A stretch of 30,290 nt of DNA from a virus, in IMG/VR virus record IMGVR_UViG_3300013093_000186, positions 1 through 30,290 of that record; one strand, 5' to 3'. Shown piece by piece: positions 20,195 to 27,792 of this stretch. Below the pieces are notes generated by a model that saw nothing but the letters and a program-made list of their open reading frames with translations, was not told where the DNA came from and did not search any database. Each line of letters starts with the position of its first letter. The first letter of the stretch is position 1. The position numbers and the translations under genes were made by a program.

Positions 20195-22093
20195 TTAATT
20201 GGAAATCTTACCCAACATCTCATTCTTTATACGGTGCATTGTTTTCTTTGCTAATTCTCTAGCGTTTTTCAATGGTTTTGCTTCTGATGTAACAAATGGA
20301 TGGTCGCCTGTTCCAGAACCTGCCTCAGGTCCTTTGAAAGCTTCATCAGTCTTTTTCAAAGCATCTTTTTTAACCATCTTTTTAACTAGAGCTTTATCTT
20401 CTTTTTCATCATCATGTTCTTCACTGACCACTTCTTCACCAACAGTCATTGCTACTTTATAGGACCTTGATTTATTGTGGTAGTCAGCAGGAACTTTTAC
20501 ACGACCACGTAAGGTGTCAACAGTTTTTGTTTTCATATCTGTTCCACCATCAACTCTAACGTGCTGTTCATGTTCTTTATCGTCTACTGCTTCATTCTTT
20601 GGTTTATCATCTTTATGTTCCATATCTTTCTTAGACCAATTTTTAGTGTACATTGTACCCTTTTCAGTCTTCTTAGCAGTATGTGATTTTGGTGCCATAA
20701 TGCTTGGCTTAGTTTTATCTTTGTATGAAGTAAATGGATTTTCTGTTTCATCTAATTCAACTTCTTCATTGGCTCTTTGCATTGCTTTCTGTACGGCAGG
20801 ATGTTTAGACAAACCAGGTTTCATTTTCTCGATTGCGTTAACAGCACCTTTTAGATTACCACCTTTGTATCTCTTATCGTTAAGAATACCCATGGCCATC
20901 TTTACGTGTTTGTCTTCTTCTGTCAATTCATATTCTTCTTTCTTCATTGGTTTTTCACCAGTCTGTGGCACACCCATGTTCTTTTGAAGTCTCTTTAATT
21001 GGTCTTTATCTGAACCGCCACCTACTTTAGATAGAATTTTCTTAGTTACATCTTTTAAGCTTTCTGTTACTTCCATTTCTTCTGGTAAATTAGGTTTACT
21101 GTGTTTACCTAGTGATGCTTTAATGCTATTCTTCAAACGAGTTGGTTGAGAATCTCTTTCACCTTGAGAGAACTTATTTTTACCATCTGGTCTATTTCCT
21201 GCTGGAATATTTCTCAAATCAGTTTGACCTTCTCTTGGTTTCTTGTTAACAATATTAGTACCAATACGGTCACGCAATTCGTCTTTCTCATCTAATTCTA
21301 CTTCTTCACCTTTCATGGCTTTGCTTAACATCTTTGTGCCCTTATCAGCCTTGTTGAATTCTTTACCAACAGATTGTGGAATACCCATTTTCTTTGCAAA
21401 TTCTGGATTGTGTGCCACACCAGCCATTGTACGAGCTTGCTTAGTAGAAACACTTCTCTCTAATAGACGATCTTTGAATGATATTGATTCTTTCTTAACC
21501 AAGTCTTTTTCTTTATCATGCATTTTATCTACGTGTTTACCAACTTCTTTATCAGCAATTTTCTTTACTTTTGCTGGAGTTACACAATTACCTTCTTCGT
21601 CCAATTCATATTCTTCAGTATGTGACTTAGCCGTAACTGGATATTTTTTACCTTGGAATTCAAATTGTGATGCACCAGATTTCTTGGCAGCATGAGCAGC
21701 CATATGAAAACCGGTTTCATCCAACTCATCATCTGCAAGCATTCTTTTCTTTGATTCTTTTGCAGATTCAATCTGTACATTTCTTTCACCATAGATTGCT
21801 TTAGTAACAGCATTAATGAATGTTGAATCTTGTTCTTTAGATACATCAGGCCTCAAAAGAATTGCATTTTTTTGTGCTATAGTTTCTTCAACACTCATAG
21901 CAACAGCAGACTTACCAAGTTCAGCCTTCTTATCATCTTTTTGTTTTAAGATTTTACCTCTAAGTGTTTCTGGACTAATGTCTTCCTTCTCACTTAACAT
22001 TGATGGTTTTTTATTTTCTTCGACCGGTTCTTCACCAAGTACAGAGTTAACTGCATCAATGATTGATTTAGATACACTTGATTTTCCGAACAT
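20195..22093 (-). CDS. long charged protein with five E-L-D/T-E repeats, head-internal candidate
   Basis: The 632-residue protein carries five copies of E-L-[DT]-E, most as EE[VY]EL[DT]E, ending at residues 126, 166, 269, 392 and 449. They are spaced 40-123 residues apart and separated by basic Lys-rich segments such as AAHAAKKSG, KVKKIADKEVGKHVDKMHD and MGILNDKRYKGGNLKGAV. The regular acidic joints between basic blocks look like protease sites in a precursor. GGGGAG lies 7 bases before ATG 22093, and the start overlaps the upstream stop (TAATG). No catalytic motif is seen. T4 core proteins gp22 and gp67 are cut into small pieces in a similar manner; homology is not claimed. Confidence 0.7.
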   Translation of the reverse strand: MFGKSSVSKSIIDAVNSVLGEEPVEENKKPSMLSEKEDISPETLRGKILKQKDDKKAELGKSAVAMSVEETIAQKNAILLRPDVSKEQDSTFINAVTKAIYGERNVQIESAKESKKRMLADDELDETGFHMAAHAAKKSGASQFEFQGKKYPVTAKSHTEEYELDEEGNCVTPAKVKKIADKEVGKHVDKMHDKEKDLVKKESISFKDRLLERSVSTKQARTMAGVAHNPEFAKKMGIPQSVGKEFNKADKGTKMLSKAMKGEEVELDEKDELRDRIGTNIVNKKPREGQTDLRNIPAGNRPDGKNKFSQGERDSQPTRLKNSIKASLGKHSKPNLPEEMEVTESLKDVTKKILSKVGGGSDKDQLKRLQKNMGVPQTGEKPMKKEEYELTEEDKHVKMAMGILNDKRYKGGNLKGAVNAIEKMKPGLSKHPAVQKAMQRANEEVELDETENPFTSYKDKTKPSIMAPKSHTAKKTEKGTMYTKNWSKKDMEHKDDKPKNEAVDDKEHEQHVRVDGGTDMKTKTVDTLRGRVKVPADYHNKSRSYKVAMTVGEEVVSEEHDDEKEDKALVKKMVKKDALKKTDEAFKGPEAGSGTGDHPFVTSEAKPLKNARELAKKTMHRIKNEMLGKISN

Positions 22094-23949
22094 TATTGTA
22101 CTCCCCTTTTTTTCTTTTTGATTTCTATTCCGGCCATTTTCATTTTTTGGTCTCGGTCATTATACATTTGCATATCTTCTTTATTAGATGCACCACTCAA
22201 AGTGCCACCAAGACCTGGATCTCCTGGTCCTGGATCATCTATCGATTCTTTCGTAACTTGCTTTCTAAAAGCACTAAATCTTTTTGATTCGCCTAATCCC
22301 ATCTGTAAACCTGAACGACTACTAAATGTTGGGCCTGGTCCATTACCCATCGTATTCTTACCACCACTTGGCGGATTACCAGAAGTCAATCTTTTACCTG
22401 TTTTCGAGATGTTGTTGTCTTTCGAGAAGTTTGTGGTTTTTGGTTGTCCGCTGATTTTGAGCGTGGGTTGCGTTTCTTCTTGAGCGGCGTAGGCACCGGC
22501 TCCTGCGCCTCCGGCGATTGTTGCACCGTTGGGGTTTTTCCTCGGGAACGTGTCGCCTTTGATGGAATCAGTTTGACCGAGTCGATTAGCACCTTGTCTA
22601 TTGTCGGCTGGGATATCTGCTGGACCGGCTGCTCTAAAATTGGGGTTGTATTTGCCAAGGGTTTTAGCCTGAATAGATTTACTATCTTTGCCAGCATGAG
22701 TATTTTCCTTAAATAGGTATTTAAACGATTCGTTTATATTTAACTTATTATGGTTTTTCAACCAATCATAAGCAATGTCATTGTAATCTTTATCAGCCAC
22801 AAAATTATTGATATAATCAAAAGTTTCACGTATTTGATCTTTAATTTCACTATATGTGTAACTATTGTCAAAACTCAACATATTTTTAAATTGCTGTGCA
22901 AAATAACTATGAAACTTTTGTGATTCTTGCCATTTATTGAACCGTAAAGATTCTGAAATCATCCTATTCAATTTTAGATTACGTTGTTCTGATACTTCAT
23001 TTGTAGTGTTAACAAATAACATCATAGTATCATAACCTAAATCTTCTAATTCTTCTTTGATGTACAATATTTTTTCAAAATCATCAGCAGGCCCATTAAT
23101 AATTAACGGCGAACGATTACGAATAGCTTCACGCCTATAGTCGGATGAATATTCAGACAATCTCATTTTATCTGTAAGATAATCAAATACTTGAACCGTA
23201 TTTAATTCAACAGAAGGTAACTCATTAAACACCTCACGTATAATAATATCTTTACCAGAACCTGGACCACCAGTTATGAATACAGCTTTGAACATACCCA
23301 AATCTTCATTAACATTGGGTTTATTTCCTGGTCTATTTACTTTAATTTTACCTGATGAAATTCCTGATTGAAATTTCTTCATGTGTTCTTTTGCTTCATC
23401 TTTACTGAATGAAGGTCCTAAATGTCTATGGAACTCTTTAATATTACCTGATTCAGCAGATTTTCTCATATTCGTACCAGACATGCCATGACTTCTATCC
23501 GAGTCTTCTGGATGGTGAATATGTATCTCATCCCACTTATTATGGCCCATCTCTTTTATTTTACCATCTTCTAAAGATTTTTTGAGACCTTGAGCAAATG
23601 ATTTTCTATCGTGACCGACTAATAGATGTAAGACTTTTTTGCCATGTTTAGGTAAGTCTTTATGTGCTCTAGCAATAGTTTCTCCAGCAGATTTAACTAC
23701 ATGAGTTTTTAAGTCCTTTTGTCCCCATTGTTTATGTAAAACATCGGCTCTTTCTTTATCGGAATATAAATCAGCTTTACTAGAAATACCAATGTGTTTT
23801 TTACCTGGTAATTTTTTCATAGCAGCACCCAGGTCTTTTGCATGTCCCATATGTGAAATGGGAGAAAAACCAGTTAAAGGAATCACAGAAGCATGATGCT
23901 CTGTTGTTTTCTCATTTTCTGATATAAAAGTATAGAAATTTTTTACCAT
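22093..23949 (-). CDS. cytidylyltransferase-like and P-loop kinase fusion, head-internal candidate
   Basis: The 618-residue protein has three parts. Residues 1-11 (MVKNFYTFISE) form a T4-like targeting leader. Residues about 20-180 resemble a nucleotidyltransferase of the cytidylyltransferase/NMNAT type: TGFSPISHMGH (26-36, H-x-G-H) and MSGTNMR (156-162, S-x-T-x-x-R). A P-loop domain follows with FITGGPGSGKD (224-234) and a zeta/AAA_33-like part (LEDLGYDTMMLFVNTTNEVS). The tail after about 410 is Gly/Pro/Asn-rich and disordered. The domain order recalls NadR, but substrate is unknown. It may be packaged in the head. It overlaps the next gene by TAATG. An alternative frame lies inside its tail (22386-22697). 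Confidence 0.75.
   Translation of the reverse strand: MVKNFYTFISENEKTTEHHASVIPLTGFSPISHMGHAKDLGAAMKKLPGKKHIGISSKADLYSDKERADVLHKQWGQKDLKTHVVKSAGETIARAHKDLPKHGKKVLHLLVGHDRKSFAQGLKKSLEDGKIKEMGHNKWDEIHIHHPEDSDRSHGMSGTNMRKSAESGNIKEFHRHLGPSFSKDEAKEHMKKFQSGISSGKIKVNRPGNKPNVNEDLGMFKAVFITGGPGSGKDIIIREVFNELPSVELNTVQVFDYLTDKMRLSEYSSDYRREAIRNRSPLIINGPADDFEKILYIKEELEDLGYDTMMLFVNTTNEVSEQRNLKLNRMISESLRFNKWQESQKFHSYFAQQFKNMLSFDNSYTYSEIKDQIRETFDYINNFVADKDYNDIAYDWLKNHNKLNINESFKYLFKENTHAGKDSKSIQAKTLGKYNPNFRAAGPADIPADNRQGANRLGQTDSIKGDTFPRKNPNGATIAGGAGAGAYAAQEETQPTLKISGQPKTTNFSKDNNISKTGKRLTSGNPPSGGKNTMGNGPGPTFSSRSGLQMGLGESKRFSAFRKQVTKESIDDPGPGDPGLGGTLSGASNKEDMQMYNDRDQKMKMAGIEIKKKKRGVQ
22386..22697 (-). CDS. candidate overprinted gene inside the kinase-fusion tail (103 aa)
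   Basis: This frame lies in the +1 frame of the 618-aa gene. It has ATG 22697 with AAGGA 8 bases upstream, and encodes a basic Pro/Ser/Thr/Lys-rich product: MLAKIVNLFRLKPLANTTPI, then KATRSRGKTPTVQQ and KKKRNPRSKSADNQKPQ. The DNA from about 22440 to 22560 is clearly richer in GC than its surroundings, as in the dual-coded spanin region. It may be chance, since the host frame encodes a Gly/Pro/Ala-rich linker that itself raises GC. No family is recognised. Confidence 0.3.
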   Translation of the reverse strand: MLAKIVNLFRLKPLANTTPILEQPVQQISQPTIDKVLIDSVKLIPSKATRSRGKTPTVQQSPEAQEPVPTPLKKKRNPRSKSADNQKPQTSRKTTTSRKQVKD

Positions 23950-23950
23950 T

Positions 23951-24832
23951 TTAATCTTTGGTGCCTAGTTCTTTTTTCAAATGGTCTAATGCTGGTTTAT
24001 TATTAATCTTTTTATTCGTTTTTTCTACATCCGACTTAAATTTGTCATATATTTTTTGGTGTTCCGCCTTAGGTATATGATTTTTAATTAAATGTGTTAC
24101 GCCATGAAAAGAATGTAAATGCTTTTCATCAGCATCTTTTCCAAATAATTTATGTGTAATCTTTTTAGTATCTTTTTCCCAATGGGGGTCTTTATCACTT
24201 CTTGAAGCTGATCCGTGTAGAATAGAAAACTTATGTTTGTCTGTTCCAGCAGCATTAATCAACTGTTTATGATGTACACCTTTTATTCCTTGTTTTGTAT
24301 CATGCCAATCAGCGGAATGTGCGAACTGGTCAAAATGTGAAGGTTCATCCTTATGGTATGTAGACCCCTCGAAATCAACTTGGTGGTTTTCACCATTATC
24401 ATGTTTCATAATAGCATGATGTTCTCCACCACCACTCTTAACACCAACAACTGTATATTTACCAAATTTGCGACCAGGAGTCAAATGCTTATGCAAGTCA
24501 TCCATATGCTCGTGTGGAACTTTAACATCAATATCACCAGATTCTTTTTTGTGTTTAGTGAACTCAGAATGACTTATATTCTTGTCCATCAAGTTTTTGG
24601 TTGAACCTGAATATGCAGAACCTGTGTGTAAGGCTTTAGCATTTTTGCCAAACAAGTGTCCTTTATGTTCATCATAAAAAGACTGATGTAAATCATGTAA
24701 CATCTCGTGAGTATCTTTTTGTATATCCGGACGGCTCTTTGATGTAACTTTAATTGGTTGAGCAGTCTCTCCAGTACTCAACTTAACATTACCGCCTTCG
24801 TTTAATTGTAGAAAGGATTTAAATCTTATCAT
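23951..24832 (-). CDS. pol-beta-type nucleotidyltransferase-like protein, head-internal candidate
   Basis: From ATG 24832 (one base after the upstream stop) the product has 293 residues; an ATG at 24865 would overlap more. The leader MIRFKSFLQLNE ends in L-N-E. The catalytic-like region has HTGSAYSGSTKNLMD (69-83), SGDIDVKVP (98-106) and HQVDFEGS (150-157), which give the G-S, D-x-D and third Asp of the DNA polymerase beta-type nucleotidyltransferase fold. The rest is Lys/His-rich. I recall relatives in other marine T4-like phages. Substrate (nucleotide, tRNA or protein) is unknown. The neighbours are a ligase-like and a kinase-like protein. Confidence 0.7.
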   Translation of the reverse strand: MIRFKSFLQLNEGGNVKLSTGETAQPIKVTSKSRPDIQKDTHEMLHDLHQSFYDEHKGHLFGKNAKALHTGSAYSGSTKNLMDKNISHSEFTKHKKESGDIDVKVPHEHMDDLHKHLTPGRKFGKYTVVGVKSGGGEHHAIMKHDNGENHQVDFEGSTYHKDEPSHFDQFAHSADWHDTKQGIKGVHHKQLINAAGTDKHKFSILHGSASRSDKDPHWEKDTKKITHKLFGKDADEKHLHSFHGVTHLIKNHIPKAEHQKIYDKFKSDVEKTNKKINNKPALDHLKKELGTKD

Positions 24833-24833
24833 G

Positions 24834-25814
24834 TTAATCTTTCTTTTTAAAGTTTTTTGCAGCATCAGAATCTCTATAGGCTCTGAATGTATCGCTCGTT
24901 ACCTTGAAACGTGGAGCATGTGGATTTTTTTCTGAGGGATGAACTACAGCACCTTCTGTCCCACTACCCCACTTAGGTTTAATATCTAAAGACTTTACAT
25001 GAGAATCAACTTTATCCGAAACTTTCTTTTTAATATGTTCAAATTTAGCATTTTCTAAATTCTTAGATTCTTTATTTGATTTTGTTGTTCTGGCTTTCAA
25101 CAAGTCATGGTCTAAATGGTCAAATTCTTTTCTCTCATGACTCACATTAACATGACCTTTTTTATGTTCAACTTTGTCATCATCAAAATTAATATTATGA
25201 TCCGATAGATGTTTTTTGAAATGTTCAATATCGTGATGTTTATTTTCTGGTAGTTTACTATGAATAACAAACTTACCCACTTTACCCATATGATGTGTGG
25301 CATAAGATGTGCCAACAAATTTAACTTCGCCTTTGTGTTCACTTGGTTTACCCCAAGGTTTATAGAAGGACTCACCCTTTACTTTAACATCTTCACCAGT
25401 TTTTTTGTGTTCATCATGTAGATGCTTGACCAATTTATGGTTTGCTTGTAAAGTTTTATGAATATGTCCAAAAGCTTTAGAAGCAGTATCATCATATTTT
25501 TTACCAGTTTCTTCGGCTCGTTTCTTAGCTCGATTTGCGTAATCTTCAGGATGTCTCATTTTTTCACCACCGGAACCAGTAGACTGTGTATAAAAACCTT
25601 CATGATCGTGTCCCATAACCATAGCTTGACCATCAGTTTTTTCTGTAGTGTGATGGATATGAACTTTACCACCATGCGTCAAGTCTTTAAATTGGTCATG
25701 ATTCATACTAGTAACATGTGGCAAACCTTGTCTAATAGACTCAGATAATACTTCCTCGTTGAGAGGTTTTAAATTAGCTCTCTGTAACCAAATTTGTCTT
25801 TGTATTGATGTCAT
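24834..25814 (-). CDS. KxDG nucleotidyltransferase/ligase-like protein (DUF6267-like)
   Basis: The 326-residue protein contains EKTDGQAMVMG with K59-T60-D61-G62, matching motif I (KxDG) of the ATP-dependent DNA/RNA ligase and capping-enzyme superfamily. Near the end are TEGAVVHP (E287) and RFKVTSD (K304), plausible motifs IV and V. I recall phage proteins with a similar K-W/T-D-G motif (perhaps DUF6267). It is very rich in His and Lys. N-terminal LKPLNEEVLSES contains two [L]-x-E sites, though the leader differs from its neighbours. There is no strong Shine-Dalgarno. Ligase activity is inference from spaced motifs; motif III was not identified. Confidence 0.6.
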   Translation of the reverse strand: MTSIQRQIWLQRANLKPLNEEVLSESIRQGLPHVTSMNHDQFKDLTHGGKVHIHHTTEKTDGQAMVMGHDHEGFYTQSTGSGGEKMRHPEDYANRAKKRAEETGKKYDDTASKAFGHIHKTLQANHKLVKHLHDEHKKTGEDVKVKGESFYKPWGKPSEHKGEVKFVGTSYATHHMGKVGKFVIHSKLPENKHHDIEHFKKHLSDHNINFDDDKVEHKKGHVNVSHERKEFDHLDHDLLKARTTKSNKESKNLENAKFEHIKKKVSDKVDSHVKSLDIKPKWGSGTEGAVVHPSEKNPHAPRFKVTSDTFRAYRDSDAAKNFKKKD

Positions 25815-25818
25815 ATTT

Positions 25819-26973
25819 TTAACTTAATTTTACGGTACCATTAGTACCTTTATGTGGACCTGAAGTACCTTTAAAACCTATAGTAGCAACAGGACTAATT
25901 TTACCTGTTTGTTTGTTTGTTCCATGAATCGTTGCTGAAATACCAGCACCTTTTTTAATATGTAGGTTGGTAAATTTATGTAAGTGGTCATGCGCAACGT
26001 CATGTGCGTCAGATACGTGACTATCAGCTGAACCGTCAGTTTTTGTTTTACTATGAGCTACAATATGATGATGGGTTGTTGCTGGTGATACCATATCAGC
26101 AATATGACTTCTTAATTCTGAATCGGTTTTCTTTTTTAATCCTTTCTCATGCTCTCTGGCCATTTTTTTTCTGGCTTCTAATGCTGATTGCTCAGCGGCA
26201 TGAGCTCTTTGAGCCTGTGGATTCTTTGGTTTAAAGTTATCCATAGTACCATGATCCTCTTTATGCTCGGATTGCTCATGGTCTAATACTTTTTTGTCTT
26301 CTTTGTATTGTTTATGTCTTGCGGCTTGAGTACCTCCATAACCAATCTTAGACATGTTATCTTCATGTTTTTTCTGGATTTTGGTATAATGACCAGGAGT
26401 GTGACCAGCATGTTTTTCTAATGATTCTAGGCCAGGATTCTTATAATTTGGTTTTTGTGAACCGTATTTTGCCGAGACTCCAATAAATTGTTTGTGTTGA
26501 GCTTTCTTGTCATTTTTGTGTCGGTGTGTAATAATCAAGTCGGCATTAGAATTTACGTCTTTAGTGCCTGTTGTTTTTTCGTGGTCTCCGGCTTTCTTTT
26601 CAGTATCACGGTTTGAAGTCCAATGAATATCGTGTATCACATGGTCTTTAGGAATATGTCCATTTTTCTTCAAATGATCCATTACAGCATTCGCTGTTTG
26701 TTTAGCATGATTGTCGATTTGACTATACTCATGTTCTGACATCTTCTTTTTTAATTTTTCATGTACTTGATTTGGAGTACCAGCATGGTCTGGATTATCA
26801 GATTCTGATCTGTGGTGAGAAGGAAGTTCATTTTTTGGATGTAAATGTTTAGCTAAAAGCAATTCGTGTAATTTACCTTTATCATCATTTTTTTCATTCT
26901 CAGACTCTTCCATCAACATCTGTTCATGTTCGATTGAGGTTATTTCTTTTAAAAAAGTTGAAAAGTTTTTCAT
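25819..26973 (-). CDS. His/Lys-rich protein with possible PD-(D/E)XK-like core, head-internal candidate
   Basis: The 384-residue protein starts MKNFSTFLKEITSIEHEQML, with the targeting-like leader ending in L-K-E. At 143-171 SNADLIITH...FIGVSAKYG offers D145 and K169 on adjacent strands, the spacing of PD-(D/E)XK nucleases, followed by KPNYKNPGLESLEKHAG. His, Lys and Asp are extremely abundant (HHHIVAHSKTKTDG, DAHDVAHDHLHKF). GGGAG lies 8 bases before ATG. It is the first gene after the TATAAATA late box and so heads this transcript. The nuclease idea is tentative; the Ser in SAK replaces the usual Glu. Confidence 0.6.
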   Translation of the reverse strand: MKNFSTFLKEITSIEHEQMLMEESENEKNDDKGKLHELLLAKHLHPKNELPSHHRSESDNPDHAGTPNQVHEKLKKKMSEHEYSQIDNHAKQTANAVMDHLKKNGHIPKDHVIHDIHWTSNRDTEKKAGDHEKTTGTKDVNSNADLIITHRHKNDKKAQHKQFIGVSAKYGSQKPNYKNPGLESLEKHAGHTPGHYTKIQKKHEDNMSKIGYGGTQAARHKQYKEDKKVLDHEQSEHKEDHGTMDNFKPKNPQAQRAHAAEQSALEARKKMAREHEKGLKKKTDSELRSHIADMVSPATTHHHIVAHSKTKTDGSADSHVSDAHDVAHDHLHKFTNLHIKKGAGISATIHGTNKQTGKISPVATIGFKGTSGPHKGTNGTVKLS

Positions 26974-27019
26974 TTATTTTGCTCCCGGAAGTATTGAATT
27001 GCAACACACTTTGGTTGCC

Positions 27020-27037
27020 GTTGTATATTTATACAAC
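27020..27037. repeat. perfect palindrome GTTGTATAAATATACAAC
   Basis: The 18-base sequence has 8-bp arms and a 2-base centre and contains the late box on the minus strand. Its half-sites GTTGTAT/ATACAAC are the same as in the 4890-4905 palindrome, with a centre of 4 instead of 2 bases. It lies in the 117-base spacer between the glycosyltransferase stop (27091) and ATG 26973, so it may be an operator on the promoter or a hairpin at the transcript end. Confidence 0.6.
27026..27033 (-). promoter_or_regulatory. T4-type late promoter box
   Basis: The minus strand reads TATAAATA, identical to the T4 late-promoter consensus recognised by gp55 with the sliding clamp. It lies in a non-coding spacer 53 bases before ATG 26973, where a late promoter for the head-associated gene block is expected. 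No other promoter element is obvious in the spacer. Confidence 0.65.
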
Positions 27038-27090
27038 TTTTTAACCGAGACTCTTAAACTTAAAATTGTACGATTTAATATATAGTGTTC

Positions 27091-27792
27091 TTAAATTAAT
27101 CGTATATTGTGTTTTTTCAGACAATAATTAACTTCCTCCTCTTTCAGGTTCATAAATTTGGGGTTATTAAATGAGGACACAGGATGTATTCTAGCACACA
27201 CCAGGGGGTCGGTTATGATGTCAGGAGGTCCTAATTTTAACTTAGCCTGATAGTAGAACTCACAATCTACCACATATAATAGACTTTCATCCATAAATAT
27301 CCTCTCGGATGACAATATGGCAAAGTTAGATGGATTACCTAAACTATTCTCACCTACGATAATATGGTCTCCGTAAAATGGTATTTTTGTATTAAAATAA
27401 CTTGAATCGTCTTGGGTGTGTGTCCATCCATTAATAACCCACTTAGCACCTTCTTGAAATTTTTTATAAATTTTACTTAGAGCCTCTACTTCCGTAAAAT
27501 AATCGTCTTGGTAAAGTATCTTGATTACTTCACCTGTTGCATATTTCATGGCTTCATTAATGTTACAAGCCGCTTTACCTCTATTGTAGAAGTACTTAAA
27601 ATACTTTATATCTATGGAAACGGAGTGTTTTTCACAGACCTCGAGCACTTTAGTATCATTACTTTGGTCTGAGATTACCACATCAAAATCTTGTAGTGTC
27701 TGAGATTTCAAACTTGTTAATAAGGTGTCTAGTAGAACATGACCGTATCCACCCATTTCATATGTCGCCATACATATAGAAATCTTTTTCAT
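27091..27792 (-). CDS. GT2-family glycosyltransferase
   Basis: The 233-residue protein has a GT-A type N-terminus: KKISICMATYEMGGYGHVLL (2-21), VISDQSNDTKVLEV (39-52), NRGKAACNINEAMKYATGE (70-88), and the metal/sugar-binding LYQDDYF (93-99). The acceptor half contains WVINGWTHTQDDSS and a DCEFYYQAKLK segment like the catalytic EDxD region. It transfers a sugar to an unknown acceptor. It forms an operon with the next glycosyltransferase (ATGA overlap) and a sugar methyltransferase. Terminal position before a spacer suggests the end of this transcript. Confidence 0.9.
   Translation of the reverse strand: MKKISICMATYEMGGYGHVLLDTLLTSLKSQTLQDFDVVISDQSNDTKVLEVCEKHSVSIDIKYFKYFYNRGKAACNINEAMKYATGEVIKILYQDDYFTEVEALSKIYKKFQEGAKWVINGWTHTQDDSSYFNTKIPFYGDHIIVGENSLGNPSNFAILSSERIFMDESLLYVVDCEFYYQAKLKLGPPDIITDPLVCARIHPVSSFNNPKFMNLKEEEVNYCLKKHNIRLI

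Noticed and set aside
20514-20987. Plus-strand open frame of 157 codons
   Set aside because: It is the mirror of the long minus-strand LDE-repeat gene. The encoded protein is Ser/Cys/Phe-rich without domain pattern, no ribosome binding site was noted, and the same applies to the plus frames at 21243-21695, 22118-22483 and 16003-16423.
21580-21846. Minus-strand alternative frame of 88 codons in the 632-aa gene
   Set aside because: Protein is rich in Leu, Met, Lys and Asn as expected from AT-rich shifted codons. No GC rise and no signal supporting translation, unlike the 22386-22697 candidate.
22093-23949. Calling the kinase fusion NadR
   Set aside because: The order nucleotidyltransferase then P-loop kinase fits NadR, but the leader, long disordered tail, Lys/His-rich sequence and neighbours do not, and no nicotinamide-specific residues can be named.
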